Below, one piece after another: positions 45,121 through 57,850 of a stretch of 64,000 bases of DNA. Each line of letters starts with the position of its first letter. Within the stretch, counting starts at the first letter, position 1. The notes under the pieces were generated by a model. That model did no database searches, was not told the DNA's origin, and worked only from the letters and a program-made list of their open reading frames with translations. Position numbers and translations under genes: made by a program. The stretch comes from Sympetrum striolatum (taxonomy: Eukaryota > Arthropoda > Insecta > Odonata > Libellulidae), in the NCBI GenBank assembly GCA_947579665.1, contig OX388350.1, forward strand, positions 40,705,393-40,769,392, given 5' to 3'.

Positions 45121-46659
45121 TAAAATAATTATGAATATAAAATTTAAAAAAAGTGTGGATTACTAATTTTGTCTTCACTCTTAGGGTAAGTAAAAATTGC
45201 TATACACTTCCTATCATAGTTTTTCCGAGTATTTTAGAATAATAAAAGCATTTTCTTTCACTAAATTCGGTCTGATGGACTAATTGTAACTATTATACTA
45301 TAATAATTGAATATATAAATATTTTCAGATTATTACTGACATAATATTGTTTCATTGGCTCTTACATTATATTCAGCGGCAATAAAAATAAAAAATAGTA
45401 AAATGCCAGTTTGATTATTAAGATGATAAAATATATGCTTCTATGAAGCTACTTTATTGTAATTTATTAAGATTGGCGATGTATATAGTAAATGATTAAA
45501 TAACAGATAACCTTGAGAGTTTTATAAAACACGTAGTTTCGCGTAATTTGCTGAAGGAGAATAATAGTTTATATATAAAAATAATGCTGAAGGAGAATGG
45601 ATATGCTGAATAATAATGTAGTCTTTTTAAAGGCGAATTTTAGCCTTTGAAGGCTATTCCTCCAAATACAACCTTTATGATGGAGGCCTCTCATGAAATT
45701 GGAAAAAACAAGATCCAAAGGTTGGGAAGCTCTATTTTACGGTATTATGATACGGCTGGATGAAACAAGATTAAAGTCAATAATTATCTTTTAAATAAAG
45801 CAATTTTCATAATAATTGAAGCGGCATGCGTGCTGTTACGCTATTCTTGTCGTAACACTCCGTAGATAAGGTTTAATAACCATTATTCATAATAATTATT
45901 TCAGTATTAAGACGTAAGACCATTCCTACGCCTATTACGTATTACTTTATTTCATATAATACTATGTTGCTAATTTTTCGTAAATGTCAGGCAGTTAAGA
46001 TTATAGAAATATATCTAAAGAAATTGCTATTTCTCATATTACCTTCTGTCTTATATATAATCCTCGGCCGAGGAATCATCATCTCCATTCGCGATTTCCT
46101 GTTTTTCAGAAAGAGGAGCTGCTTCACCTCTCTGCTCAAAATCCTGAATCTATTTGTAGCTCTAATTAAGGCTGACATAGATATTAGCGGATCTGAAGTA
46201 AGAAGCAATCTTCGTACTAAGACTCCTTTCATAGCAACTCAGGATTAAATTCTAGTGATATATAGTCCTCGGAATTTTCTTGTATCCTTATTTCATGCCT
46301 CTTCTGAGAGTTGGCACAGTGAAATAATTGTTTCTTTTGCGATCAATTGCTACATCACTGTGGAGTCCGTTTTCAAATCCAACAAATAATTAATGCTCTC
46401 GCAGCAGTTTCTCATTTTCCTTCCTGTTTCTTTACGATTCTCCCTTACCATTCTCATTATTGAGTTCCATTAAAGATTTTCAATACTTTTACATCATCAT
46501 ACAATTTTCACAGTGGAAACATTGTCATAATTATAACTAAAATGTAATCATAAGGAAAACCCTAAGGCTCATACATACTAGTACTCATTACATAACTTCA
46601 TTACTACTCACCTTTTCATACCCCTACTTTCTTTTTTTTCCTTTAACATAAGATGAATA

Positions 46660-46745
46660 ATATCTTAGGAAAATATATCCACTGCAGAAATTCACTCGCA
46701 AAGAAGGAAGGAGCTGTGAAAACTTGCGAAACCCACTGATAGTAT
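46660..46745 (-). mobile_element. L-TTA LINE 3' region, partial
   Basis: The minus strand reads GGGTTTCGCAAGTTTTCACA, GCTCCTTCCTTCTTTGCGAG, then TTTCTGCAGTGGATATATTTTCC. It matches the proximal half of the 11.0 kb copy. Confidence 0.55.
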
Positions 46746-46989
46746 AAGCGAAAAGATGTAAAAGAAAGCTGTATATAACATGCAAATTAGAAATGCAGTA
46801 CTATAACAAAATTACAAAAAAATAAAATCAAAAACAAGCAATTGGTATGGGTAATGAATGGGTATGGGCAGAAGGAGTTTATGATAACCTAACAATTGAA
46901 AATGTTTCCTTGCATTAATAACATGCTACAAACCTATATATCAATAATAAAATAAGGGTCAATACAATTAATAATAATTAAACGTCTTT

Positions 46990-47094
46990 AAACAGATTCA
47001 TAATAAAACGTTTACTACACCATAAGAAATAATACAAATGCGACCTAGGTTTCGTAACGAAGCTACATCATCAGGTTTTATTATGAATCTGTTT
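46990..47094. mobile_element. 105-bp foldback MITE with M-module core
   Basis: Perfect 20-bp terminal inverted repeats AAACAGATTCATAATAAAAC (46990-47009) and its complement (47075-47094). The interior, on the minus strand, reads CCTGATGATGTAGCTTCG, TTACGAAACCTAGGTCGC. The core resembles the one at 60459-60492. Confidence 0.75.
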
Positions 47095-47136
47095 ATTGTT
47101 AGTGAGTACCACGAAGTGAAAACTGAGTCCGTCCTG

Positions 47137-47425
47137 TTTAAAACGTCTTTATTCGGGCGAATTTGAGACAAAAAGTCTCTTCTCCTATCCAGCCCATCGT
47201 CATAAATTATACTACATTTAAATTAAAAAAACAGTATCAGAAAAAAATGAGAAGAATTTTGTACGTAAAAACTATAATAAAAACAAAAAATGATCTGTAG
47301 GTGAATAGAGATAGAGAAGAAAACTTTAGAAGAAGTAGATGTAAATAAATAATACCTTAGGAAAAAAGATCTACAGCATGGTAACACCCACAAAGGAAGG
47401 GGTGTGTTGAAACGGAGTAAAGCAT
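47137..47425 (-). mobile_element. L-TTA LINE 3' end
   Basis: On the minus strand the proximal part near 47425 has TTTCAACACACCCCTTCC and CTGTAGATCTTTTTTCC. The distal part has GACGATGGGCTGGATAGG, AGAAGAGACTTTTTGTCTCA and CGCCCGAATAAAGACG. It lies just beside the 105-bp MITE. Confidence 0.6.
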
Positions 47426-47499
47426 AGGAAACTCGGGAGAGTAAAAGTATGCGTTCAATTTGAGGAGCTGTCGTCAAGGGAGAAGGGGGGACGTCATTT

Positions 47500-47790
47500 C
47501 ATTGGAACGGTGACCTTAAGACCTTGGCGTTATTGTCGTTGGCACTCAGGTATTGCCATAACTGGCCTCCCGCGGGCCCGGCTTACGATAATGCGAAACA
47601 GCAATCACCCGCAAAACCTGAGAACGCCATTACATCAACATCCGTCTCGCCTCTTTTCCCTTTTATCGCCCGATATTTGACATTGTTGCGCCCCCTGTAT
47701 TGCAGAACGCACTCAAAGGGGAAAGAATTCCGTGAAAATGCGGTGGTGCGGGTGTAGATTGGAAGCAATCGCCTAATTGAAAAGCAAGTG
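47500..47790. other. CpG-containing island, possible regulatory DNA
   Basis: A GC-rich block (GGCCTCCCGCGGGCCCGGC at about 47564) with overlapping short frames on both strands. No recognisable protein motif. Confidence 0.3.
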
Positions 47791-47931
47791 ACGATGATAG
47801 ACGAAGGTGTATTAAACCTAGAAAGACATGGATAAGTATTTCGATCACCATCGTGAATGAGTGAACTCAAATTTAATATTGAATTAACTGACTAATGTAA
47901 ATGGATATTTAATAAATTATGAAATCATGAA

Positions 47932-48239
47932 GGTAAATTGAAACACACTTCTACGCTATAACGCACAAAGTTGTTTATTACTTGTCGACTATAGTTTCAA
48001 CCCGTTGGGTCATCGGGTTGAAACCATGGTCGTGTAATAATACAAAATCTTTGTATGAAAAATCTACGGAGGCGGCCGTGATGTTGTGGAAATCCATAAT
48101 ATAAAGACGATGTATACTTTTGTGGAAAGGTACACATCACCTTTATATAAACATAGTGTGGTATAGTGTAGAAATGTGATTCTATTAATCTTCATGAAGA
48201 AAGACTACCACGAAGTTAAAGCCGAGTTATTCGATTCTA
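47932..48239 (+). mobile_element. palindromic retroposon, copy B, with 10-bp TSD
   Basis: Flanked by a perfect 10-bp direct repeat AAATCATGAA (47922-47931 and 48240-48249). The ends match copy A: GAAACACACTTCTACGCTAT on the left, and on the right GTGGTATAGTGTAGAAATGTG, then GACTACCACGAAGTTAAAG and GAGTTATTCGATTC. The centre is longer (308 bp in all) and holds further dyads, TTTCAACCCG/CGGGTTGAAA and GATGTATACTTTTGTGG/AAGGTACACATC. Copies A and B both keep a 12-codon frame DYHEV(E/K)AEL(L/F)DS near the 3' end. Confidence 0.75.
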
Positions 48240-49029
48240 AAATCATGAAATACTTAGTTTAAAATAATTATGTTATCTTGATATGCGTATGAACAATAAT
48301 AGTAGCATAATATTAAAAAATAACTAGTGAATTTGCTTTGTTTCCTATAATCTAAATTAATAAGAACAAAAGCTTGCAAAATGTACGAATTGGGTAAAAT
48401 GTATTATCTACCTAACCGTAGGACCCTTACGTACTACATACATGATTTTAATATACACCATTGTATATACAAATGTAAATAGTTCATGATTAGCTCATTG
48501 GTTGCTCAAAATTAGCACTTTGTATGTGTTGAATATTTCTTTTATGCTTGAGTCTTTAGAAAACGAAATTCTTATGATTTTCATTGACATTCAAGGGAAT
48601 CTGGACTTAATGACAACTGTGACAAAATAAGTATTGCATCTGGATAAATCTTTTGATGTGAAATGTAACGTTTCAGTCACGTTAAAAACCATGTATTATA
48701 CATTTATGATTAAAGGATATTTAAAAGACAGAAAATAGGTTAGACTGATAGAAAAATAATTCTATAGAAACGAAGTATGTTCGAAATATTTTGTGAAAAA
48801 AGCCGAAAATCTTACAATCAATCAATCCAAAAGAAAGTGGACTGTATACTATTTCAATGTGTAAAGACACGTTGTAGTAAATGAGTCTCCCAAACTATAA
48901 TTTACGAATGTATCAATATTTATATAAAACAACACCAAATTTTAGATTTCAAATTTACTTAGTAACAACCTGCAAAAGTAATGTAGATACATCTGAATCC
49001 TTTTTCGAGATATTTTGAAAATTCCATGT

Positions 49030-49245
49030 CTAAAACAAATCAAATGACATTCGGTGCCCCGAGGAGGCACCGACACCGTTTTCATTTCCATATAAATTGT
49101 GGAAAAAGAATTGATGCCCATTGTACGCTGTGTAAATTTTCATTAGCCCCCGCATCTTATGCAGCCAGCGATACACGCACGACACCGAGCTAAGCAGCGA
49201 GTCCCGATATGATTTTCTCCAGCTAATTTTGTCATTCACTCGTTA
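49030..49245. other. GC-richer block with perfect hairpin
   Basis: CGGTGCC and GGCACCG pair around CCGAGGA (about 49052-49072). TTAT and TAATT words lie nearby. The 69-codon minus-strand frame has no recognised domain. Possible regulatory DNA. Confidence 0.25.
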
Positions 49246-49689
49246 TCAAAATAATTTTCCTGTAAATGAGTCCACAGAAATATTTGGATAGCATTACAAC
49301 GCAGTCACTGCACAAGCTCGCCTGCTAAGATATATTAACGCAAGACGTATATAGTATCACATAGGTGATAGTAGAAGAGTAGAATATTTTTTGATAAAAA
49401 CAATAGACCTGATTCGAAACCTTCTTCCCAATAAGACGCATAAGTTTGTCATTAATATTACGAGTTTTATGAATATAATCAACGACCAAATCACAATATA
49501 CTAAAAAATAAATAAATACCTAAAGCCTAAATGGTAATAATTGCGAATTGATACCTTGCTAGACGAGGTAAGAGCAGAGATAAGCATTGCAGTTGACTCA
49601 ATGACGAATTTACACTCCATAAAAGGTTTCGGGGAAAATTATAAAATGAAAAGAGAAAACAGAGCAATAAGTGGATAATTTCCGATGGA

Positions 49690-49960
49690 ACGTGGTGACG
49701 GAAACACGAAAAAAGTCGGATTTTAAACAGCCACGCCTAGAAACAAGAGAGCGAGCGAGAGCGTCGGCGCCAAGAGCTTTCCCGTGTCTCGATTGTTTGC
49801 CCCAGAATCAATCGAGCGTCACACTCTCGAGGGAGACGAATAAAGGATGAGTTATGCAGCACCGCCGACCGTAATTGGAGGTAATTCAGTCACGAACCTA
49901 TGCTCATCCGAACTTCCCATTGGCCCGAGTTCCCCCGTTAACTTCTAGTGCGTTGGGTGT
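49690..49960. other. CpG-containing island, possible regulatory DNA
   Basis: It contains GAGAGCGAGCGAGAGCGTCG, AGAATCAATCGAGCG and GTAATTGGAGGTAATTCAG. TAATTG and ATCAATC resemble homeodomain and TALE-type sites. There is no ORF and no repeat. Confidence 0.3.
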
Positions 49961-50118
49961 CGAGTTAAAAGTTATTCATTTCTCTTTGCTCACTGGGACA
50001 CGATTAACCTTTATACTCTCGGTGATATAATTCTTCAACGTTGCATGGTACCCAAGTAATCCATCTTTACATTTAACTTAGAATATTTAAAATGGTAACC
50101 AATCAGTGTAATTCTGTA

Positions 50119-50414
50119 GCTCCTGCTGCTACATCCTGATGGATAAAGTATACTTTATACTTCATTAGGCTTTTGTAGAGGATGGAGAAAAATGTATCTT
50201 TCTTTTATTTTTAACAATCTTTTTGATGATTGTAATGATAATTACTCAGGTATAAGTGATTCTTATTAAGTTCCTGCCACTACATCCAGATGTATATAGT
50301 CTACTTCATTATGCTTTTGTAGAGGATGGAGAAAAATGTATCTTTCTTTAATTTTTACACTCTTGTTGATGATTGTGATGATAACTATTGAGGTATAAGT
50401 GATGCTTATTAATA
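50119..50414 (+). repeat. tandem duplication (152 + 144 bp)
   Basis: Units 50119-50270 and 50271-50414 share TTTTGTAGAGGATGGAGAAA, AATGTATCTTTCTTT, TGATGATTGT and GGTATAAGTGAT. A third, much more diverged copy lies about 1.5 kb on at 51701-51850 (GTTCCTACAACCAAATT...GGTATGAGTACGCT). Confidence 0.75.
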
Positions 50415-53029
50415 GGATCTTGTAATTCCGGTATTCAAGAACGTGCGCGACTCCAGTCGAAAATTATACAGGACGGTTGAAGAAAATTCTCGAGTTATTA
50501 AGCCTAGTTCAGATAGTATTCATACTTTATATATATATTCCATACATTCCATATTTTTCCAAAGAAATAAAGTACATACTGAACTAATACGATAAGGAAC
50601 GATAAGTTTGCTTGAGGTAAGAAATTGTTGTAAGCCGTAGAAATTGTATTAATATTATAATTCGTAAATATTTGAAACCCTGTCTTTTAAAACGTGGATT
50701 GCCTCAAAATGTCTAAGACAAAGAAACTTCCAAAATTTAAATGATGAAGAAACGAATAACAAGAATCATTACAACATATCCAAACTTATACCGGAAACAA
50801 GCACTTCCTAATTAGCAAAAATAGTTAATTTCATCTTTTTTAATCTTTCTTTAAGTATATACTACAGCTTTAATTACTCATTTTACCACATTTAAGAACA
50901 AAAGCGAAAATAATATGCTATTTTATTGTAACCATTCTCTATTAAATGAAAAACTGATGGACACTCTTAAACTTACTCCAATGATCCAATAATACCTCCC
51001 ATTCAGGAAATAAGATTAATTATTAATAATAATAATATAAATAATAAATATTTACAGATAAAATAACATAGCAGGTGCAGGCGGGACACTAAAATTTTGC
51101 AGCAAATGAGCTTTCAAGGACATTCAAACATATCATTCGATACTAGAGAAGTCTCGATCTGATCGTTGATATATTCGAAAATGATATAACTTCCAAAGTA
51201 AAATACTAAGAGACTGCTTCTACGATCTCCAAGTCGAAAGCAAAATAGTAAAAACTTCCACCGATATCAAATTTCCACTTTTCGCAGGATATTCTCATAT
51301 TTTTCCTCTGCCTTCAATACAGAAAGAGCCGGATCATTTCCAGAAAAAAACTACCTCATTCTGCCATGAACTTTTAGAGAGATGAAATAGTTTAAAAAAA
51401 TCTAGCTAGTAGCTGGGCGAATGGAGAAAAGTTTAAAAAATCCGGCAAATGATTTTAAAATAAGTAAATCAAACCTTCAGAGCTTACAATTTTCGGCTGA
51501 GACACTTGGCATTGGAGAAGAAAATGGGTCCTTACCTGGAAATATAAATGCAAATCGTCAGAAAACTCCTTGTAAAGCACTTAAATCGTAAAGTTTTTAC
51601 AAGCTTTAGTAATTTATACATTCCTCTTTATTATAGCTTATTATGAGTCCTTATATTGCTTTTTGTCATCATTGTTACATTAAGAAAGGTGAACGTGATG
51701 AGTTCCTACAACCAAATTTAGATTAATATAATATTTTTTGTCATTTGGTGCATGTAGAGAAAAATATATTTTTCATTTACCTTTGTTACGATATTTATCA
51801 TGGCTGTGATGGCATTAAAGCTACTGGGGTATGAGTACGCTGAATAACGGCACTAATTAAGATCTCTCGTTATAGAATGCTAAGAAAAGTGATACTCGTA
51901 GAGTCACCGTGCTTCATATACTTGGAATTTTCCACTTACAGCATTATGATTTAATGAGGATTCACACCTCATCTTACATAGGAAACCCTATTTCCCTCTA
52001 TTAGCTCTTGGTAACTAATGTTAATGGGGACGAGGTAGCATCCAGACGTTGAAATGAATACTATATAGACAATTTGTTATGACTTCTCAGTATACTACGT
52101 CCAATATACTGTATATAAATGTGTATAAGACAAATTTTCCAGCGATTTTTTTATGCAGAACAAGGCCCCCTCGGTTTATTCTTGAGTGAAGGTCCCACCT
52201 GCCTGTTCCCCGGTGGAAAAAGTTTGCCGCAGTCGGAAATTGGCTCGTAAATTCCTCACTTGCTCAATTGACAATTCCCTTTCAATTCTCTCCTACTAAA
52301 CTACTGATTCCTCTACTACTGTAATTGAATTCGTATCTATTTTTATTTTGAAATTTACCACTACCTGCTGTGTTTCCTATCCTAGACACATGCTCGATTC
52401 AATTCAATTTCCAGCTTTTGAGATAAAATTTGGTGCCCGGCTTATATTTGAGTCGGCTTATACTCGAGTACATACGGTAGATTAGATTTCACTGTTTGTC
52501 TTCCCATGTTAGAGGAAATGCTTCAAAGGCAAGGAAGTGCAGCTATATCGGTCCTAAGAAAGAAAATAAAAATGTCTGAAAATCAATACTGAGGAAGCTA
52601 TATCTGGTTCTTGAACATATAAAGGCAGCGATCCCTGAAGATCTCGGACGATTCGGTCTCCCTTTAACTGAAAATGACACTTGGGAATTCTGTCATATGT
52701 CCAACGCTCGGAGACGAGAAAAAAATGACACTAAACTTTTACAGGCACTTGGTGCGTTCCATTTACAGCCATCGAGTTGATTTAGAAACATTACTGCTGA
52801 CAGAATAATATTTCAGAAAGAGCTTTAAGAGAAAAAATCTGATCAATTTATTTCCTTTTATAGGACTATACTTGCATTACATTATAGTGACTCTATAGAG
52901 AATTATCTAATTGGTCGTATTTGCAGTGAGTTTAATTCGAACATGTTTAGTTTTACTAAAGTCAAGATATTAAAATAATATAAAAAGGTTTATGTTAAAA
53001 GGCTAAAACATTTAGGAAGTAATAATGTT

Positions 53030-53160
53030 GCCATTCTACAACAGAATGAAATAAGATGGCAGAAATATAATTTATACCATTCTGTGTGTGTATTTATTGA
53101 GGTATGATTTAAATTAAGGGGTTATTTATACCATCTTATTCCATTCTATTATGGAATTCC
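53030..53160. repeat. imperfect foldback
   Basis: ACAGAATGAAATAAGATGG (53041-53059) pairs with CCATCTTATTCCATTCTAT (about 53131-53149). An adjacent AT palindrome AATTATAATTCAATTTTGAA...ATTATAATT lies at about 53290-53320. Confidence 0.45.
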
Positions 53161-54325
53161 GCCAAGTAATGGAGGAAACCATCAAATTCAAACCTCTGTA
53201 CCTCAATTTTCGTTACCGACCAGAAAATCTTTTAATACGTAGATAATGAAATCGATTCTGCCGCTTACGATAATTCAATTAACGCTTCTATTATAATTCA
53301 ATTTTGAATTATAATTCAATTATTATATTCGACCGGTCAAAGTCACAACTTCGGTTTATCACTCACGCTTGTCGAATGCCGATTTTCTCCAAAATTTTAT
53401 ACTCGATATATTAACTCGATTATAAGAGAATATTAAATTATAAGTGCCTTATTAAATTGTGAGAATGAAGGAAAACTAATCGAAATTTTCCAAAAATCTT
53501 CCAAGCTACATCTTTCCATATGTTCTAGGTTTAATGGAGTAGTGATGCCAAAAAACCCAGAAGGCGAAATATATCTGTCACCACCTGTTGCCAAACTATC
53601 CAACAGCGAAACGAAGTTGATGGGCTCAGGATTAAGCGAGGGGTTACATTTTATCCTTGGATGAACTTGAAAGCAAAATAAATCCGATTTGAAAGATGAA
53701 AAATGTAGTACTTTTATGGAAAATAATTAAAAGAAAATTCAATAATTAGTGCACAGCTGATGTATTATGAGAAGGGAGTGTACAAAAGTATAACGTATTT
53801 ATATGAAATGACGAGAAGAATCTAAAACATCACTAAAATACTTCTTTGGAAGATTCAAATGTTTATCATAAATATATTTCAATTAAAATTTACCGAGAAC
53901 ATTTCAAATTTAAGCTGGTAAAATGAAACGAATAAACTCCTTCATTTTAGAAGTACTGCAAGAGGAAATAATTGAAATTTCTTGATTGAAATACGTAAAT
54001 CATATAACACTGTCCTAAAAAAATTGAGAGATATGAAATGTTTTCTTCACTTGATTTATATGAAGTGTAACACGGAGACAGAGCCATGAGTACAGCGAGA
54101 TATATAATTAACAACAATTTCAAAATTGAGTACATTTTTTTAATGAGATTCAAGAAAATAAAATTAATTTGAATCAGTTTACTAGTTTTAATTATCATTA
54201 TTAGGATTTTAAGAAGACGGTATCTCAGAGTAAAAATTACATTTTATTTCCTTGGAAGAGCAAGATTCCATTGGATTCCGAGGAAATGTTTAATTAAAGA
54301 GTAGGGTCTCTTACGGAAGGGATGG

Positions 54326-54997
54326 ATTCAATTATTGCCAAAGTTATATATAAGGAATGTTATGCTTGTTATCATGCTTGGAATAAAAACGTCCCAAACA
54401 ATTTCATATTCACTTAATGTACGAAGAAATGAAAAATATTGCGTTTCCTCGGAAGTATAAATTTCAAGTTCCTTTCGTGAAAATATGTAATGAATGACGT
54501 TTTTCGTGGAAGAGACAGAGTAAATCTTAAGCCAAATTATATACGATTCATATTTTGTCTATCTTTATTTAATATGTTACATGAGAAATTAACGACAACA
54601 CTCATATTACTACATAGCTAAATTATAAAGGTATATACGCCAGTATGTAAATCATATAAGTAATGATGTAAATAGCAACCGTGGTAAAAATTCAATTATT
54701 GGCGAAATTACTTTAGAAATCTTAAATAATGCTTGGAATGTAAGCTTTTCAATCAACTGCAGACCTATTAACTCTCTGAAGAAATGAAAAATATTTTGTT
54801 TTTACTGAGAGGTATTAATATAAAGTAATATTCCTGGAAAATATTATAAAGACGTATTTCATGGAATGGAAATAGGTCAATTGTAAGCCAAATCGATGGA
54901 TATATAATCATATTATATTAAAATTTAAGATGAGGAATAAAATGGAATGAAGTACAATTTTGATTACATTATAAATATCGCATCCTATTTCAAATTT
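54326..54997 (+). repeat. ancient tandem repeat, about 355-364 bp period
   Basis: ATTCAATTATTG at 54326 and 54690, ATGCTTGGAAT at about 54375 and 54729, and GAAGAAATGAAAAATATT at 54423 and 54778 recur in the same order. Divergence is high. The units continue into the recent duplication that follows. Confidence 0.6.
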
Positions 54998-55269
54998 GCT
55001 TCCTCTTCGAAGGAATTTCGAATATGTTGTTTCCTTGGAAGTATATATTTGAACTATTTTTCGTGGAAACATTATTAAATACGTTTTCTTATATAAGGGA
55101 CAGAGTAATTCGCAAACCAATTTAGAGAATAAATGCTTCCTCTTCGAAGGAATTTCGAATATGTTGTTTCCTTGGAAGTATATATTTGAACTATTTTTCG
55201 TGGAAACATTATTAAATACGTTTTTTTATATAAGGGACAGAGTAATTCGCAAACCAATTTAGAGAATAA
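54998..55269 (+). repeat. recent 137-bp tandem duplication
   Basis: Units 54998-55134 and 55135-55269 are nearly identical, with one clear mismatch (C versus T in the ACGTTTTCTT tract). Each starts GCTTCCTCTTCGAAGGAATT and ends CAATTTAGAGAATAA. It is a young copy of part of the older array. A diverged further piece lies at 55348-55400 (CGTTTTCTTATAGAAAGGAC). The two minus-strand frames starting with the same peptide are by-products of the duplication. Confidence 0.85.
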
Positions 55270-56055
55270 CTATTAAATTTATATCTATTATCTTAAATGA
55301 GGAACATAACGATAACTTAATATAATAGATAAGAAAATCTTAATTCGTTTTCTTATAGAAAGGACAGAATGATTCACAAACCAATTTATGGAATACATAT
55401 TAAAGTTATATCAATTGTATTAAATGATTAATAAAACGATAAAACCACTCTCATTCGAAATATATTTACTTGGATGTAATTCGCGTCACTGATGACGTAA
55501 GAGGTAACCTTGTTATGATTACATAACTCGTTCCGTTAAAATATAATTTCCCGAGATCCAAATTATATAATTCGAATGGAATCTCTTTCATTGGATTTCG
55601 CAGCGGAAAACTTAGTGAGCCGAGAGGAGAAGAAAATGAATCCGGAGAGATAAAAATCTGAGGAGCCTTCCATTAGAAAAATTTTCAAGAGATGAAAAAG
55701 AGACCTTGAGCAGAGAGAGACCGCTAAAAACTCCCTTCCAATCAGGTTATTTCAAGTCCTCCCAGAAAGAAGATTAAACTTCCCACGCCCTGCCGGACCA
55801 ATAAACTACCCTTGCTCGGCGCTTTATCCACTTATTCGAGCCTCTAGGTGGTTTTACCCCTGGGCATATTTCCACCTTATCTCCACTTCGATTCCCACGT
55901 CCGTTCGAGGGTTATTCCTCGTTTTCTAGACAGTTTAATTTTCCAAATGGATCGCCCGATCTTTCATCTCTACATGAACACCTCCTTCCTCCCGGGAAAT
56001 ATATCCAAACACATGTTCCTATCGCAGAAGAAACGAAAAGAAGCGGAAAAATCGT

Positions 56056-56080
56056 AGGTGAACGGGACTCGAACCCTGAT
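56056..56080 (-). mobile_element. tRNA 3'-half fragment
   Basis: The minus strand reads GATCAGGGTTCGAGTCCCG then TTCACC, a T arm with B box and acceptor-like 3' part. No D arm or A box lies upstream, so this is a truncated tRNA or SINE piece. Confidence 0.4.
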
Positions 56081-57013
56081 CTTCAATTTTTTGGGTTTCT
56101 GTAACAGAGGAATAGAGGGAAGAATGCCTTTATTTATGTTTAATGAATTACTTAAATGTAAGGGGCCCGCTAACTAATTAATAAAATGAAAGAAGCCCGC
56201 AAAGGATTTTGGAAATTATTAATTATTTATTATAAAATATTAATTCTCAAATAATGTTTAGATTATCCCAACTTCACTCTTTATTGTGTTTCTAGAATAC
56301 CTTTAAGTGTAGTCTAGTTAATGTATACTTTAATTTTTTCGTTACGGTTTCGAATAGAATTGTGTACTTTTGCGCGTTTGGGTAAAAATGCGAATAATAG
56401 AGTACTATAATACATTCACCTTTGCTTAAAATTTATATCTGAAATTAGGGATTTATGGTTAGAAAAATGATAAGATAAGATAGTAAGATTCATAAGAGTA
56501 ACAGCATAAGAATATTACAATATTCAAACAGTCATTTGCCTATATAAACAAAGAAATGTAGGTTTAAAAAAGTATGGTACGAAATGTTCATGGAAACAAA
56601 CTGTTGGGAAAATCTCTGAAATATGGTTAACTCCCTCAATTGAATCCTATATGAAGACTAAACGGAAAAAAGGAACGCGGCTGTGCTATTAGCATTAAGA
56701 GTTAAAAGAGCTCCAAATACCCGTTGTTTGCGAGCAACCCATTTCTCTTTTTCTCCAGTTCAGTTCTCTTCTTCTTCTGAAGATATAGACCAAAATACGT
56801 ATCGAGAATAATACTGCTTACAATACCTCAGTTACGGTTAACCTCAACCCTCATGGTCAGAGTACTTCCACACAACAGGTTATTCGCAAACAACGGTTAT
56901 TTAGAGCTCTTTTAACTCTTACTTATTAATGTTCCTATGTGAAGATAAGGATAAACGCAAATAAATGTTTCATAACATCTAAAATTGAATTACTTCAAAT
57001 GTAGAATTTAAAT

Positions 57014-57140
57014 AGTCGTTCAACCAAGCTATAGATCAAATTAACTGTCGGTCAACGAAACTGTCGGTAAACTGAATTTTCGGTCAAAAGAACTGTTGCT
57101 CAATTAAGCATTAGTCGAGGGAGCGTCGGTCAAGCGAGAT
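57014..57140 (+). repeat. degenerate 16-17 bp minisatellite
   Basis: Units such as AACTGTCGGTCAACGAA, ACTGTCGGTAAACTGAA and TTTTCGGTCAAAAGAA, then more diverged ones to GTCGGTCAAGCGAG. The layout (T-rich start, C.GTCAA/C.CCCAA middle, purine end) parallels the minisatellite at 26957-27158. Confidence 0.65.
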
Positions 57141-57159
57141 AAACCCAAATTCAACTCGA

Positions 57160-57850
57160 CCATGGCACAATCCACCGGTTACGCACTCAGAAATAATAAC
57201 ATTTCAAGTTAAAATCGATCTCGTTTAGAGAAGCGCCTCACTCTAAATTTAGAATCCCCGACAATCTCGACGTAGGGTTAAAAACGCGGTTATCTCTTCC
57301 CCGTGCAGCTCCTGTCATCCGCCAATGGTGAGGCTCTTGCTCAACATCGTCCCTGCCGATGCAGTACATCCTCGTCGGGCCATTGGAGTGGGCAGTTATG
57401 ATAGTGCGCTTGAAAATATTATCTCCCGATGACCAGCGCATCCCGTATTTCCTGGTATCGCCCTCAAAGACCCGACGGTGTCATATGGGGAAAACAAACG
57501 GGAGTCATCCGCTAAATCTTTGCTCCCCGGGCATCTCCGTTGATCGATTGGCCTTTTATTGACTCGGAGAAGGACTCTGGAAAGCCCGCATTCTTCCATA
57601 GTTGCGTCGGAATCCTTTTGTATTACAAAGGGAACGGAGACGGATTGGAAAACAAACGTCTATTTCCTCTCTTTGCAAGGAGCTTCTTTCCTTGGATTAA
57701 TTTTAAGGAATGGTGGATTTTTACGAGAGAAGATTCTTTCAGTCCTCTTTCTGTGAGAGAAACAATACTCGCCGTTGAGTGGAGAGTACTTTTTGGGACC
57801 TTTTCCGTAAAGAAGGCGGAAGTTCTCGAATTCGATGAGGGATAGAATTT
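57160..57850. other. GC-richer region with overlapping frames, no gene assigned
   Basis: Several frames of 65-101 codons overlap on both strands, none with a recognised motif or splice sites that decide it. The minus frame 57238-57441 (NIFKRTIITAHSNGPTRMY) is the most protein-like. It may be regulatory or a fragment of coding sequence. Confidence 0.25.

Noticed and set aside
54908..55257. Two minus-strand frames beginning with the same peptide
   Set aside because: Created by the 137-bp tandem duplication, not by a gene family.
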